Notes: generated by a model from the sequence alone, not told the origin. A stretch of DNA of 36,910 nt from Spirirestis rafaelensis WJT71-NPBG6 (GCA_019359015.1 JAHHID010000073.1:1-36910); one strand, 5' to 3'. Positions 17,356-25,948 are shown, counted from the stretch's first letter. Numbers and translations are program-made.

Positions 17356-18546
17356 TTACAGCATCGAGGTGAGAACAGCGATCGCACGAGACCACAAAAA
17401 TATACTAATTGGTGCGCCAATCATTAGTCCGGCGATCGTCCACCCTCTTTGATGTGCTTTAAATTGTTCGATACTACGCCACCGTCTACTTTTCCAAGCC
17501 CATTCATTACCTTTAGCACCGAGAGCGAGGGTGACGACAAAACCAGTTTGCGGTACAAAACATAACAATCCTACCCAAACTTGATTAGTCCACAACCAAA
17601 ACCAAGGTAATAAAAATGCACCCCAATTCCACCCCTTAATTTCGTCAGGAACTTCTTCGGTTATATTATTTATCCCGCACCCTGAATTATTTATTATTTC
17701 TTTGGGGTGCAATCGATTGTGTTTAGCCGGTTTGAGAGCAAGACCATTTTTAAGCACCTCCAAAGCTTGACGAGCAGTCGTAAATCGTTGTTCTGGCGCG
17801 GGTTCTACTATTTTTTCCAGCCAACTGACAAAACCCGAATTTAGATTAACTCGGTCAGCAAATTGAATCCGTAATTCCCGCACTGGCAAATCAGATGGAG
17901 CAGTACCTGTTAACAAATGTATTAAAGACGCTCCCAGTGCATAGAGATCCGATGCTGGAACCGCTCTACCTCCAAATTGTTCCATCGGTGCATAACCATA
18001 AGTTCCCACCACAGTGAAAGTTACACCTTCTTTTGCCGCTTTATCTTGAACTGCGCCAAAATCAACTAAATAAATATGGTTATCTGCACCCCAAATTAAA
18101 TTACTCGGTTTAATATCCCGATGCAATACTGTAGGATTCAACTCATGCAAATGTATGAGAATATTTAAAATCTCTACAGCAATTTTTCTAACTTCTTTTT
18201 GGCTAAACCTTTTCCCCGCATTAAGTTGTTCTTTGAGCGATTCACCAGGAATATATTCTTGTACCAAGCCAAACCAAAGTGTTCGGTCATCGACACAAAA
18301 ATAATCAAGATACCGGGGAATGCGGGCATGATTTAGCTGTTTGAGAATTTGTGCTTCTCGTTCAAAAAGTTTCAGGTCATCCCATTGTACAGTACCGCCA
18401 AAAGCAAGGAGTTTAACTACAACAAGAGAATTCTCAACATCAGTAGCTTGTAAATCTGTTGCTAGCCAAGTTTGGCGAACTCCATTATTGCCGAGTTGAC
18501 GTTGAATTTGGTAACGATTTTGTAATATCTGTTCTGCTTGCAGCAT
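17356..18546 (-). CDS. Ser/Thr protein kinase with C-terminal membrane domain
   Basis: A 396-residue Hanks-type kinase. Residues 11-265 are the kinase domain: ATP-anchoring Lys45 in VVVKLL, catalytic loop HRDIKPSN (Asp144), DFG at 162-164, and APMEQFGG in the activation/P+1 region. The glycine loop reads LGNNGVRQTW and lacks the usual GxGxxG, a variant seen in several cyanobacterial kinases. After a linker, residues about 303-396 hold two to three Trp-rich hydrophobic segments (WGAFLLPWFWLWTNQ, then GWTIAGLMIGAPISIFLW), so it is tethered to a membrane by its C-terminus. Substrates are unknown. It converges on msrA. Confidence 0.92.
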   Translation of the reverse strand: MLQAEQILQNRYQIQRQLGNNGVRQTWLATDLQATDVENSLVVVKLLAFGGTVQWDDLKLFEREAQILKQLNHARIPRYLDYFCVDDRTLWFGLVQEYIPGESLKEQLNAGKRFSQKEVRKIAVEILNILIHLHELNPTVLHRDIKPSNLIWGADNHIYLVDFGAVQDKAAKEGVTFTVVGTYGYAPMEQFGGRAVPASDLYALGASLIHLLTGTAPSDLPVRELRIQFADRVNLNSGFVSWLEKIVEPAPEQRFTTARQALEVLKNGLALKPAKHNRLHPKEIINNSGCGINNITEEVPDEIKGWNWGAFLLPWFWLWTNQVWVGLLCFVPQTGFVVTLALGAKGNEWAWKSRRWRSIEQFKAHQRGWTIAGLMIGAPISIFLWSRAIAVLTSML

Positions 18547-18703
18547 TCGACACCTGCGTGACTCACCAGCCTAATTCCTCTAATCTAGCGAGAAGTTACC
18601 CACTACTGACAACTATAAGAGTAAGAAAGCTACTTTAAGTTACTTATTGTTACGAAACTGTGATGTAAGGGATTGTAGTTAAAGATAGAAGTTGGATATT
18701 TCT

Positions 18704-18952
18704 ATGAATGAGCCAAAATTTCACACTGTAGATGCCGAATCTCTGAAAAACATTTCCGTTGAAGAGATTCTTGCTAAACACAACCCAAATTTGGAAAAAG
18801 CTGATTACACCATTCCCGTCCCGACTGAAAATCAAACTATTCCCCACCGGGACAGTACAGACTGCTACTATGTGCAGGTGATAAAGGGGTGGAACCCGAT
18901 TGTTAAGCCTAGTATTGATGCGCCTTATAGAGGTCGCATCGGCGGATGTTAA
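18704..18952 (+). CDS. Unrecognised 82-residue small protein, possibly a peptide precursor
   Basis: From ATG 18704 (MNEPKFHTVDAESLKNIS) the product has 82 residues. A TTG 12 bp upstream is less likely. The first half is charged and helical-looking (VEEILAKHNPNLEKADY). The second half is different in character: Tyr-Tyr and Cys (DCYYVQVIKGW), prolines, and a C-terminal RGRIGGC with Cys as the last residue. A leader-like half followed by a Cys/aromatic/Gly-rich core recalls ribosomally made peptide precursors, but no maturation enzyme lies next to it. It diverges from the kinase gene and is followed by repeats. It could also be a small protein of unknown family. Confidence 0.6.
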   Translation: MNEPKFHTVDAESLKNISVEEILAKHNPNLEKADYTIPVPTENQTIPHRDSTDCYYVQVIKGWNPIVKPSIDAPYRGRIGGC

Positions 18953-18978
18953 GCTGCGTAAGCAATGCGCGTGCTTCT

Positions 18979-19085
18979 TGTTCCTATGCTCCGCATAGGA
19001 ATGCCTATTTGGAGGCTCTGACTCCATTAATTCCCCTAGAGGCAGAGCCTCGTTAATAGGATTCTCAGTCTCTGACTGGGAACGA
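18979..19085. repeat. Dispersed palindromic repeats
   Basis: A hairpin TTCCTATGC-TCC-GCATAGGA (18981-19000), then GAGGCTCTG paired with CAGAGCCTC (19012-19031), then CAGTCTCTGACTGGGAACGAG. It is the same family as 16431-16495 and 28643-28735. Confidence 0.65.
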
Positions 19086-19158
19086 GAAATAGTGGTAAGT
19101 CTGAATCTCCCACTTTTCTTGCATTCTGTCTCCTGAATTCTGACTTCTGAATTCTTTT

Positions 19159-20232
19159 TTAAGTCGCAGATTGAAGATAATTTTTGCGGTAATAAGTCTG
19201 ATATTCTTCAGATAAAAGCGGTTCCCACCAATCGCGGTGAGTGAGATACCATTCAACGGTAAGACGTAAACCTTCTTCCACTGTTACTGAAGGTGTCCAT
19301 CCTAGCTGAGTTTGCAGCTTAGTGCTATTAATTGCATATCTTCGGTCATGTCCCAATCTATCTTTAACAAAAGTAATCAACTTCTGGGAAGGACGCACCG
19401 GCAAACCGGGTGCTAATTCATCCATCAACTGACACAGCATCTGCACAAAGTTGATATTTTCCACCTCATTATTGCCACCGATATTATAAGTTTCTCCTGG
19501 TGCGCCGCGCTGAATCACTACATCTAAAGCACTACAATGGTCGTTGACATAAAGCCAATCTCGCACGTTTTTACCATCACCGTAAACTGGTAAAGGTTTA
19601 CCCATCAAAATGTTGATGCACATCAGAGGAATTAGCTTTTCTGGAAACTGATATGAACCGTAATTATTAGAACAATTCGTAATAATTGTTGGAAGTCCGT
19701 AAGTATGGTAATATGCACGAACTAAGTGATCGCTGCCAGCTTTAGAAGCTGAATAGGGACTATTGGGAGCATAAGGTGTAGTTTCGCAAAAAGCTGGGTC
19801 ATCTGGTGCTAAACTACCATAAACCTCATCAGTAGAAACGTGTAAAAATCGGTAATTAGAAGGCTTTTCCTTTGTTTGCCAATGTTGACGAAAAGCTTCT
19901 AGTAAGGTAAAGGTTCCGACTACATTGGTTTGCACAAAAGCACCGGGTCCGAGAATTGAGCGGTCAACGTGAGATTCTGCGGCAAAATGGGCTATTATGT
20001 CGATATTTTCTGTTTCTAGTAATTTGTCAATGAGAGAGCGATCGCAAATATCCCCCTTCACAAAGCAAAAATTCTCTTGTTTTTCCAAAGAAGCCAAATT
20101 AGCGCGATTTCCCGCATAAGTTAAAGCATCTAGCACCACCACTCGGTCATCTGGATAATTTTTACACCAGTGATGGACAAAATTCGAGCCAATAAATCCA
20201 GCACCCCCCGTCACCAATAACTTACGACTCAT
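19159..20232 (-). CDS. rfbB: dTDP-glucose 4,6-dehydratase
   Basis: This enzyme makes dTDP-4-keto-6-deoxyglucose from dTDP-glucose, an entry point to rhamnose and other deoxysugars. It has 357 residues from ATG 20232, with an AGGAGG 4 nt upstream; a GTG one codon earlier is too close to that site. It is an extended SDR with NAD motif TGGAGFIGS near the N-terminus, the HFAAESHVDRS block, catalytic STDEVYG and YSASKAGSDH (Tyr/Lys), and the substrate-binding NNYG and NVRDWLYV blocks. It is the third gene of a same-strand run after a methyltransferase and a glycosyltransferase, which suggests surface polysaccharide synthesis. Confidence 0.95.
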   Translation of the reverse strand: MSRKLLVTGGAGFIGSNFVHHWCKNYPDDRVVVLDALTYAGNRANLASLEKQENFCFVKGDICDRSLIDKLLETENIDIIAHFAAESHVDRSILGPGAFVQTNVVGTFTLLEAFRQHWQTKEKPSNYRFLHVSTDEVYGSLAPDDPAFCETTPYAPNSPYSASKAGSDHLVRAYYHTYGLPTIITNCSNNYGSYQFPEKLIPLMCINILMGKPLPVYGDGKNVRDWLYVNDHCSALDVVIQRGAPGETYNIGGNNEVENINFVQMLCQLMDELAPGLPVRPSQKLITFVKDRLGHDRRYAINSTKLQTQLGWTPSVTVEEGLRLTVEWYLTHRDWWEPLLSEEYQTYYRKNYLQSAT

Positions 20233-20292
20233 CACACCTCCTGTGTTTATTTTTCTTTTATTACGGATTTAATTAAAGCGGTTTAGCGCTTA

Positions 20293-21288
20293 CTACTTAG
20301 AAAAATATTTATTTCTCAGCTTCTCAAAAATCTTTTTTGTGCGTAATTTTGTTAGACGCATTTTCGTTAAAGTTTTGATATTGCCAGGGTAATGTATTTT
20401 GTGGTCAAAAAAATCATTTAGTTCATCTATAATTACTTGCAACCGCTGATTAATATTTTCTAATCGATATTCTGCTAAAATATTTTCTGATATTGATTTT
20501 GATGGATGTTCAAGTGCTTTCAAAATACGTTGTACATCATATTCTTTTGAATATGCAGCAATTTTATAACAATTAAATCCCGGATCTAAATAATCAGAAA
20601 GTCCACCGTTAATACTAGAAAAAACTTGACAGCCACAAGCTAAAGCTTCTAATGGTTGCATTCCAAAGCCTTCACTGACAGCTTGTTGCGCCCAATACTC
20701 GGCGGAGTCGTAAAGATATACTTTAGCTTGATTAAACAGCTTTGCTAAATCTTCGACATAGGAATCAACAACTAATACTTTACATTGCTTTTGCAAAGCG
20801 GGAATTAGTTCTTTGATTAAATATTCAGAAGATTTACGAGCTTGAACTAAAACATCAATATCGCGCTGAATATTTAAATTTTGAAATTGAGTCCCAATTT
20901 GATTGGGCAAATAATAGATTAGAGAATGCGGGGAGTTTTGTCCCCAATATCCGAGTGTATTTCGGCTAACGGTGATTATGGGAATATTTGCGGGAAGCTT
21001 AAATCCGTAACCTGCACTGTGGGCATGATAAATAATATTGTGTGGCTGTAATTTCCGAGCAAGTTTAGCTACATCAAATCCCCAACTTAAAACAAAAATA
21101 ACATCATCTAAATTTTTCTCTTTCAACACATCATCTAAAAAAAGCTTACCTGGCTCTCTTTGTCGATAAGTTACAACATCAGCATGACAAAATTGTTGAG
21201 CAAGTTTAATTGTATTTAACTCTACCCAGAGACCACCACAGGCAAATTTGCCATCTGTCCCAGGTAGTAAAAAATAAATTTTTCTCAT
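20293..21288 (-). CDS. Glycosyltransferase, GT4-like (GT-B fold)
   Basis: A 331-residue protein. The C-terminal half has the GT4 signature EGFGMQPLEALACG with the E-x7-E pair Glu206/Glu214, which contacts the nucleotide-sugar donor, followed by SSINGGLSDYL. The N-terminal half starts KIYFLLPGTDGKFACGG, contains a YHAHSAGYG block (87-95), and is shorter than in typical GT4 enzymes. No membrane segment is seen. The C-terminus is Lys/Arg-rich, which may favour membrane association. It lies between the methyltransferase and rfbB with gaps of 41 and 60 bp, probably one transcription unit. Donor and acceptor are unknown. Confidence 0.85.
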   Translation of the reverse strand: MRKIYFLLPGTDGKFACGGLWVELNTIKLAQQFCHADVVTYRQREPGKLFLDDVLKEKNLDDVIFVLSWGFDVAKLARKLQPHNIIYHAHSAGYGFKLPANIPIITVSRNTLGYWGQNSPHSLIYYLPNQIGTQFQNLNIQRDIDVLVQARKSSEYLIKELIPALQKQCKVLVVDSYVEDLAKLFNQAKVYLYDSAEYWAQQAVSEGFGMQPLEALACGCQVFSSINGGLSDYLDPGFNCYKIAAYSKEYDVQRILKALEHPSKSISENILAEYRLENINQRLQVIIDELNDFFDHKIHYPGNIKTLTKMRLTKLRTKKIFEKLRNKYFSK

Positions 21289-21329
21289 AATAAAAATTCC
21301 TTAACAATATTAATCCTTGGAAAAGGACT

Positions 21330-22142
21330 TTATATTTTTGCGATCGCTTGCATGGGATTGTAATAAAATACAGCTTCGGTATTTTCCATCAGGATATCCA
21401 TTTCAGTAGCGACTTTTTCCCATTCAGAGCAGGTGGTATATCCAGCTTCGATCATGCTGTGTAGATGACTGTACATCAAATCTTTCCAATACTGTAGAAA
21501 AGTTAATCTTTGTTGAGGCGATCGCTTATCTAAATGTATTACGCAGGGTGTAACTTGGATATCCCGATAGCCAGTATCGCTCAACAGTACACCAAGACGA
21601 GCGCCGACGTTGGGATCTCCGTGAATAGAATATTGAAAATCTATACTATTGCGCCAATAATTCGTCACTGCTGGACATGGCGGATACAAAAATAAGCTAT
21701 CATTAAAAACTTCGGTAATACTTATTAAAGAATTTGTTGGTAGAACGCGGCGGATTTCTGCTAATACTTCTTTTGGCTGGGGTATGTGTTCTAACACCCA
21801 GATAAATAAAACGGCATCTATACCCGTAGTATCTAAATTATCAAGCTTTTTCGCATCAGCCTGAATTATCTCGTATCGCTTGGCAAACTGCGGATACATT
21901 GCCAGATTTTCCTTTGCTTGAGCAAGTTGTACTTCTGACAATTCCACCCCAGTAATGTGCAGATGCGGAAATTTTTCTAATAGCAAGATAGTCTGTGCGC
22001 CAACACCTACACCAACTTCTAGCAGGTGTTGGCAATTTGTCAAGTCAATGTTTCGGAAAATGTATTCTGATAGGAAGGAGGCTTGTCCTAGTAAACGCTT
22101 TTGTTCGGTGGTGCTGTATCCGTGAATGTATTGCGTTTCCAT
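21330..22142 (-). CDS. Class I SAM-dependent methyltransferase
   Basis: A 270-residue protein. SAM-binding motif I LLEVGVGVGAQT (about residues 40-51), acidic ribose-binding GVELS, and the motif after strand 4, VLFIWVLEHIPQP, are all present, as in the UbiE/type-11 fold. The C-terminal third is unlike small-molecule housekeeping methyltransferases. Its position at the head of a run with a glycosyltransferase and rfbB suggests sugar or lipid-linked methylation, but the substrate cannot be read from sequence. Confidence 0.87.
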   Translation of the reverse strand: METQYIHGYSTTEQKRLLGQASFLSEYIFRNIDLTNCQHLLEVGVGVGAQTILLLEKFPHLHITGVELSEVQLAQAKENLAMYPQFAKRYEIIQADAKKLDNLDTTGIDAVLFIWVLEHIPQPKEVLAEIRRVLPTNSLISITEVFNDSLFLYPPCPAVTNYWRNSIDFQYSIHGDPNVGARLGVLLSDTGYRDIQVTPCVIHLDKRSPQQRLTFLQYWKDLMYSHLHSMIEAGYTTCSEWEKVATEMDILMENTEAVFYYNPMQAIAKI

Positions 22143-22191
22143 ACCCTAGTTTTAATACCTAATCAAATCACGCAAAGTTCAGGATAACAGC

Positions 22192-22872
22192 TTATTCCCG
22201 CCAGCGCACCTTGACAAAATGCGCCTCGCGTCCCCAAACGTCGCGGGTGATAGTAATATTTTCAATTGCCAAGTTAAAAGGTATCGCAGTTGTGACATAT
22301 CGCTGCGCTAAAGTGCCGATATCCGGCGCCAGTTCAGCCGCTGTCGTCGCTGCCAAACCCAAACCGACTAGTTGCTCAATGGGACGAAATGGAAGCAGCA
22401 GATGCATTCCCACTGCTAACCCAGCTGTCAGCAGCATAGCGACTGATGCATTTGTACCACAACGAGGATGCACGGCTAAATTAACTTCTCCATTAGTGAG
22501 ACGATGTAAAGCAAGTGTTACCGCACGTCGCAAGTTACTAATATTCACTTCACCATAAAGGTAAAATCCTTGCTCGGTAGATAAACCGCTTAATAGTTCG
22601 TTATCAACTTGAAAATTGCTTGAGTATGAAGTTGATTGACCCAGAACCCAAACAGTAGCATGTTCTAAGGCGTGAACCTGCCGCAGCATGAGAATTTCTT
22701 TTAACCCTGGTACAAAAGATAGCTGCTTGAGTAAATCGGCATCTTGTGTGGGTTGGGGAAAGTCTGAGCCAGTAAAACCGACATTGGCGACTTTCAAAAG
22801 AAGAGGTGCGGTTAAATCAAAGCTCAAAAAATCAAAGAAAGAGGTTTGTTTGGCAGAAGCAGAGGTATTCAT
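22192..22872 (-). CDS. DUF6391-like conserved cyanobacterial membrane protein
   Basis: About 226 residues from ATG 22872 (MNTSASAKQTSFF), preferred because GGGAG lies about 10 nt upstream; a start at 22908 would add 12 residues. The core has RQVHALEHATVWVLG (a His-rich motif reminiscent of membrane metallo-proteins), HPRCGTNASVAMLLTAGLA and a hydrophobic pair of segments. I assign it to the DUF6391 group from memory of the HALEHAT motif. The function is unknown. It may be the first gene of the leftward run, 49 bp before the methyltransferase. Confidence 0.75.
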   Translation of the reverse strand: MNTSASAKQTSFFDFLSFDLTAPLLLKVANVGFTGSDFPQPTQDADLLKQLSFVPGLKEILMLRQVHALEHATVWVLGQSTSYSSNFQVDNELLSGLSTEQGFYLYGEVNISNLRRAVTLALHRLTNGEVNLAVHPRCGTNASVAMLLTAGLAVGMHLLLPFRPIEQLVGLGLAATTAAELAPDIGTLAQRYVTTAIPFNLAIENITITRDVWGREAHFVKVRWRE

Positions 22873-22991
22873 AGTAACACTGCTCCCTACGAAAGAATGG
22901 AGCAACATAGATTTGTTTCAAATGTAGCGTTTCAGCCCGTAGATTGTTGCTAATTTTTGTTGATGTTGTGTAAATGGCGATGCACCCCACA

Positions 22992-23090
22992 GCAAAAATG
23001 GAAAATTGGGAATTGGGAATGGGGAATTGGAGTAGGGTACGATTCTTCTCCCAGTACCTAGTTTCCAGTCCCCAGTGCCTAATTTTTATT
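22992..23090. repeat. Heptamer repeat cluster (STRR), related type
   Basis: GGGAATT-type units (22998-23030) followed by CCCAGTACCTAGTTTCCAG-type units (to about 23080). It has the same general design as the elements at 13076 and 17246, with a different core. Confidence 0.75.
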
Positions 23091-23157
23091 TCAGAGGAAG
23101 TCTAAGAATCTAAACTTCGGGTATTGACTACGAAATAAAATCGTGAGGAGGAAAACA

Positions 23158-23190
23158 ATGAGTAAACCCTTGATGTATCGGCGCATGTAG
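23158..23190 (+). CDS. Ten-codon ORF with strong ribosome-binding site (leader peptide or gene remnant)
   Basis: GAGGAGG at 23145-23151 lies 6 nt before ATG 23158. The frame reads MSKPLMYRRM and stops at TAG 23188. A TTGACT sequence lies upstream at 23124. Directly after the stop comes a GACGCG...CGCGTC palindrome (23197-23215) of the dispersed type. It may be the 5' end of a gene cut off by a repeat insertion, or a genuine tiny leader. It converges on the pedR-like gene. Confidence 0.3.
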   Translation: MSKPLMYRRM

Positions 23191-23217
23191 GATGACAGAC
23201 GCGATAAGCACGCGTCT

Positions 23218-23496
23218 CTACTGCGAAATTGTTTTATCGCCCGGATTAGGCAGAGCACAGCAATTTACATCATTTAAGCAGACTTTGCCCCACTGTAAAG
23301 CCCAGCGGACAAGTGCTACTCGGTTTTCTGTCTGCGTTTTCGTGAGGATATTGCTGATATGGTTATCAACTGTACGTTTGCTTATTTCCAGTTTCCCTGC
23401 AATTTCTTGGTTAGTTAAGCCAGCGGCTACTAAATCGATAATTTGCAGTTCTCTATCGGACAGACTAACAGGGGTCTGAGACTCGCCACCAGCCAT
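23218..23496 (-). CDS. pedR: PedR-like LuxR-type redox-responsive regulator
   Basis: A 92-residue protein that is little more than a LuxR/GerE helix-turn-helix (SDRELQIIDLVAAGLTNQEIAG, SKRTVDNHISNILTK), with a short C-terminal tail holding Cys73, Cys79 and Cys80. The length and the KVCLNDVNCC tail fit PedR of Synechocystis. From memory of the literature, that regulator responds to photosynthetic electron transport via thioredoxin and a cysteine at position 80. It would control photosynthesis and stress genes during light shifts. It starts at ATG 23496, with GAGGA 11 nt upstream. There is no receiver domain, so control is probably by thiol state. Confidence 0.82.
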   Translation of the reverse strand: MAGGESQTPVSLSDRELQIIDLVAAGLTNQEIAGKLEISKRTVDNHISNILTKTQTENRVALVRWALQWGKVCLNDVNCCALPNPGDKTISQ

Positions 23497-23850
23497 GACT
23501 TTTTCAATCCTCGCTTGGTATATGTACTCAATCGCTCTTTCTAATTCTAGAAGATTCTTTGCTAGCTAGGGATTTCAAGTGTTAGCAGTAATACTATTGT
23601 CAATATTCTCTTTATAATTAAAATTTATGGCGCTGAAAGCAAGCGCAACTAATTCTAGTTTTTTTATACTTATTTTCAAAGATGTCTTCGAAATATTACT
23701 TAGAAAATTTTCCGAAATATGAGCATCTACAGCTTATATAAGTAGCAAAAGTGGCTATTTAATTCTGTGAACAACAGGCGACAGAATAAGCAGATTGTTG
23801 TAGATTTTATACTGGAAATTCCTAGTGAAAAATCGAAAATCTAAAATGAA
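23497..23850. other. Intergenic region between divergent pedR-like and sugar-kinase genes
   Basis: 354 bp, AT-rich, with no ORF or RNA gene that I can support. It must contain the promoters for both divergent genes; I see no convincing -10/-35 pair or operator. Confidence 0.5.
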
Positions 23851-24828
23851 ATGAGCAATCCCCGTGTTTTGTGCTTGGGTGAAGTTTTGTTTGATTGTTT
23901 AGCCGATCAATTGGGGCTAAAGCTAGAAGAAGTTAAATCGTGGACTCCTTATCCAGGAGGGGCACCAGCTAACGTCGCTTGTGCTTTGGTGAAGCTGGGG
24001 ACTCCAGCAGCCTTTATCGGTTGTGTGGGTGAAGATGAGCCGGGAAATTCTCTGGTAAAGCTTTTAGAAGAAGTAGGTGTAGATACAACGGGGGTGCAAC
24101 GTCATCCTACAGCACCAACGCGGCAAGTTTATGTTACACGCTCTTTGGAGGGCGATCGCACTTTTTCCGGCTTTGGCGAATATGATACTTCTGAATTTGC
24201 CGATGCTCGCCTCAAAGCTGAGGAATTGTCACACTCGCTATTTCAAGAAGCAGATTTTTTGGTTTTGGGTACTTTGGAATTAGCCTATCCCGAAAGTGCA
24301 AAGGCAATTCACCGCGCTCTTGATTTAGCAGAACAATATGATCTGAAAATTATGCTAGATGTCAATTGGCGTCCGGTATTTTGGAAAAATCCTGATATTG
24401 CACCGCCAAAAATTCGCGAATTATTTAAACGGGTGGATTTTCTCAAATTAGCATTGGAAGAAGCCGAATGGTTATTTGATACCACGGATGCGGGGGCGAT
24501 CGCTCATCGTCTTGATTCGATTGAAGGTGTATTAGTAACGGATGGAGAAAAAGGTAGCGCTTATTGTCTTGGAGAAAATGAAGGCAAATTACCTGCTTTT
24601 TCCATCCCTGTGGTTGATACAACCGGTGCAGGAGATAGTTTTTTGGCAGGGTTAATTCATCAATTGCTCATTCATGGTATCCAAAACTTGAGCAATCCGG
24701 AAACAGCAAAACAAGTTGTTACTTATGCTAGCGCAGTAGGGGCGCTGACGACAATGAAACCAGGAGCGATCGCTTCTCAACCCACTAACGCTGAAGTTGA
24801 AGCTTTTCTTGCTTCGCATCAACTTTAG
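23851..24828 (+). CDS. PfkB-family sugar kinase, probable fructokinase
   Basis: A 325-residue ribokinase-fold kinase. N-terminal substrate-binding signature PYPGGAPANVACALVKLG (34-51) and C-terminal ATP/anion-hole signature DTTGAGDSFLAGL with the catalytic Asp are both intact, as are LGEVLFDCLAD and CVGEDEPG. This combination is typical of bacterial and plant fructokinases, which phosphorylate fructose to fructose 6-phosphate, for example after sucrose cleavage. Substrate preference cannot be proved from sequence. It starts at ATG 23851. The downstream GST gene is 74 bp away. Confidence 0.9.
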   Translation: MSNPRVLCLGEVLFDCLADQLGLKLEEVKSWTPYPGGAPANVACALVKLGTPAAFIGCVGEDEPGNSLVKLLEEVGVDTTGVQRHPTAPTRQVYVTRSLEGDRTFSGFGEYDTSEFADARLKAEELSHSLFQEADFLVLGTLELAYPESAKAIHRALDLAEQYDLKIMLDVNWRPVFWKNPDIAPPKIRELFKRVDFLKLALEEAEWLFDTTDAGAIAHRLDSIEGVLVTDGEKGSAYCLGENEGKLPAFSIPVVDTTGAGDSFLAGLIHQLLIHGIQNLSNPETAKQVVTYASAVGALTTMKPGAIASQPTNAEVEAFLASHQL

Positions 24829-24902
24829 AATGTAGCATGAATTGGGATATCAGCTGCGATCGCCTGATATTCCCAACTAAAAAATCCTGGCTGGATTAAG
24901 TC

Positions 24903-25508
24903 ATGAAATATCAACTTTACGACTTTCCATTATCTGCTAATTGCTACAAAGTACGTTTATTCTTGACGCAGTTAGAAATTCCTTTTGAGCGCATTAACGT
25001 TAATCTTTTACAGGGAGAAACGCGAGTACCAGAATTTTTGCAGAAAAACCCCACCGGCAAAGTTCCTGTGTTAGAAATCGAACCAGAAGTATTTTTATCA
25101 GAATCAGGTGCGATTTTAACTTATCTTGCTGAGAAAACAGAATATTTTCCAAGCGATCGCCTGAAGCGAACACGAGTGTTACAATGGTTATTCTTCGAGC
25201 AGTATAGCCTGTCAGCAAACCTTTCCCGCCCCAGATTTTATATTTCCGTTGCTAAAGAACCAGAGAAAGTTGCTCATTTAATAGACTACTGGCAAAATCT
25301 AGGTTATCAAGCTTTAGATACGATGGAACAGCATTTAGCAAATCACTCGTTTTTTGTAAATGATTGTTATAGCATTGCGGATATTGCTTTGTATGCCTAT
25401 ACTCATGTAGCTTCAGAAGGTGGTTACGATATGAGCAAATATTCGGCGATTCAAAGTTGGTGTGAACGAGTCAAAGCACAACCGAATTATTTAGCGATCG
25501 CAGACTAA
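24903..25508 (+). CDS. Glutathione S-transferase family protein
   Basis: A 201-residue protein. The thioredoxin-fold N-terminal domain (1-80) has the SANCYKVRLFL helix, cis-Pro block GKVPVLE, and the glutathione γ-glutamyl-binding ESGAI. The α-helical C-terminal domain keeps the N-capping-box region YSIADIALYAYTHVA. The catalytic residue is probably Ser11 or Asn13 region rather than Tyr. Likely roles are detoxification or peroxide defence with glutathione; the actual substrate is unknown. Confidence 0.9.
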   Translation: MKYQLYDFPLSANCYKVRLFLTQLEIPFERINVNLLQGETRVPEFLQKNPTGKVPVLEIEPEVFLSESGAILTYLAEKTEYFPSDRLKRTRVLQWLFFEQYSLSANLSRPRFYISVAKEPEKVAHLIDYWQNLGYQALDTMEQHLANHSFFVNDCYSIADIALYAYTHVASEGGYDMSKYSAIQSWCERVKAQPNYLAIAD

Positions 25509-25579
25509 TAATGACACATCACATAAATTATTTATTTACTGTAAAATAAATCAAGAATGTAGTTAACTTTAAGCGAAGT

Positions 25580-25948
25580 ATGCAGTCTATTCAACCTTTG
25601 ACTAATAGCGAAAATCGTGAAGTTTCTGATTTAGAGGAAATGCAGTTTTCCGGTGTCCAGTTTCTGATGAATTTTCTAGGGCAGAAAACTGCTGTGTTAA
25701 TTGACTTAAAACAACATGGTGAACTCTGGGCTGCTGTAGAAAAAGAGACTGATATACCTTTGAGTGTCCAGTTTTTAGTAGATAAACAGGGATATAAAAC
25801 TGCTGTGCTGCTTGACTTTGAGGAACACGAGGAAATTTGGGAGGACATTTATTACAACTTAATTACTAATATAAGGGTTGATGAACCGAAAGTACCATTT
25901 GCCGAAGTCAAAAAATCGCTAATTGAACAGGGTAAATTGAGTGACTGA
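25580..25948 (+). CDS. Probable antitoxin with internally duplicated motif
   Basis: A 122-residue acidic protein immediately before a RelE-type toxin gene and overlapping it by 8 bp. It contains two related segments: VQFLMNFLGQKTAVLIDLKQ (about 26-45) and VQFLVDKQGYKTAVLLDFEE (about 63-82), each followed by H-x-E-[LI]-W. The second, with its C-terminal helix EVKKSLIEQGKL, matches the usual cyanobacterial antitoxin layout. The first is an extra copy. I infer a Phd/YefM-like antitoxin whose N-terminal domain was duplicated. Confidence 0.72.
   Translation: MQSIQPLTNSENREVSDLEEMQFSGVQFLMNFLGQKTAVLIDLKQHGELWAAVEKETDIPLSVQFLVDKQGYKTAVLLDFEEHEEIWEDIYYNLITNIRVDEPKVPFAEVKKSLIEQGKLSD

Noticed and set aside
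18650-19027. Minus-strand ORF of 125 codons
   Set aside because: It overlaps the better-supported plus-strand small protein, extends into repeats, and has no recognisable domain.
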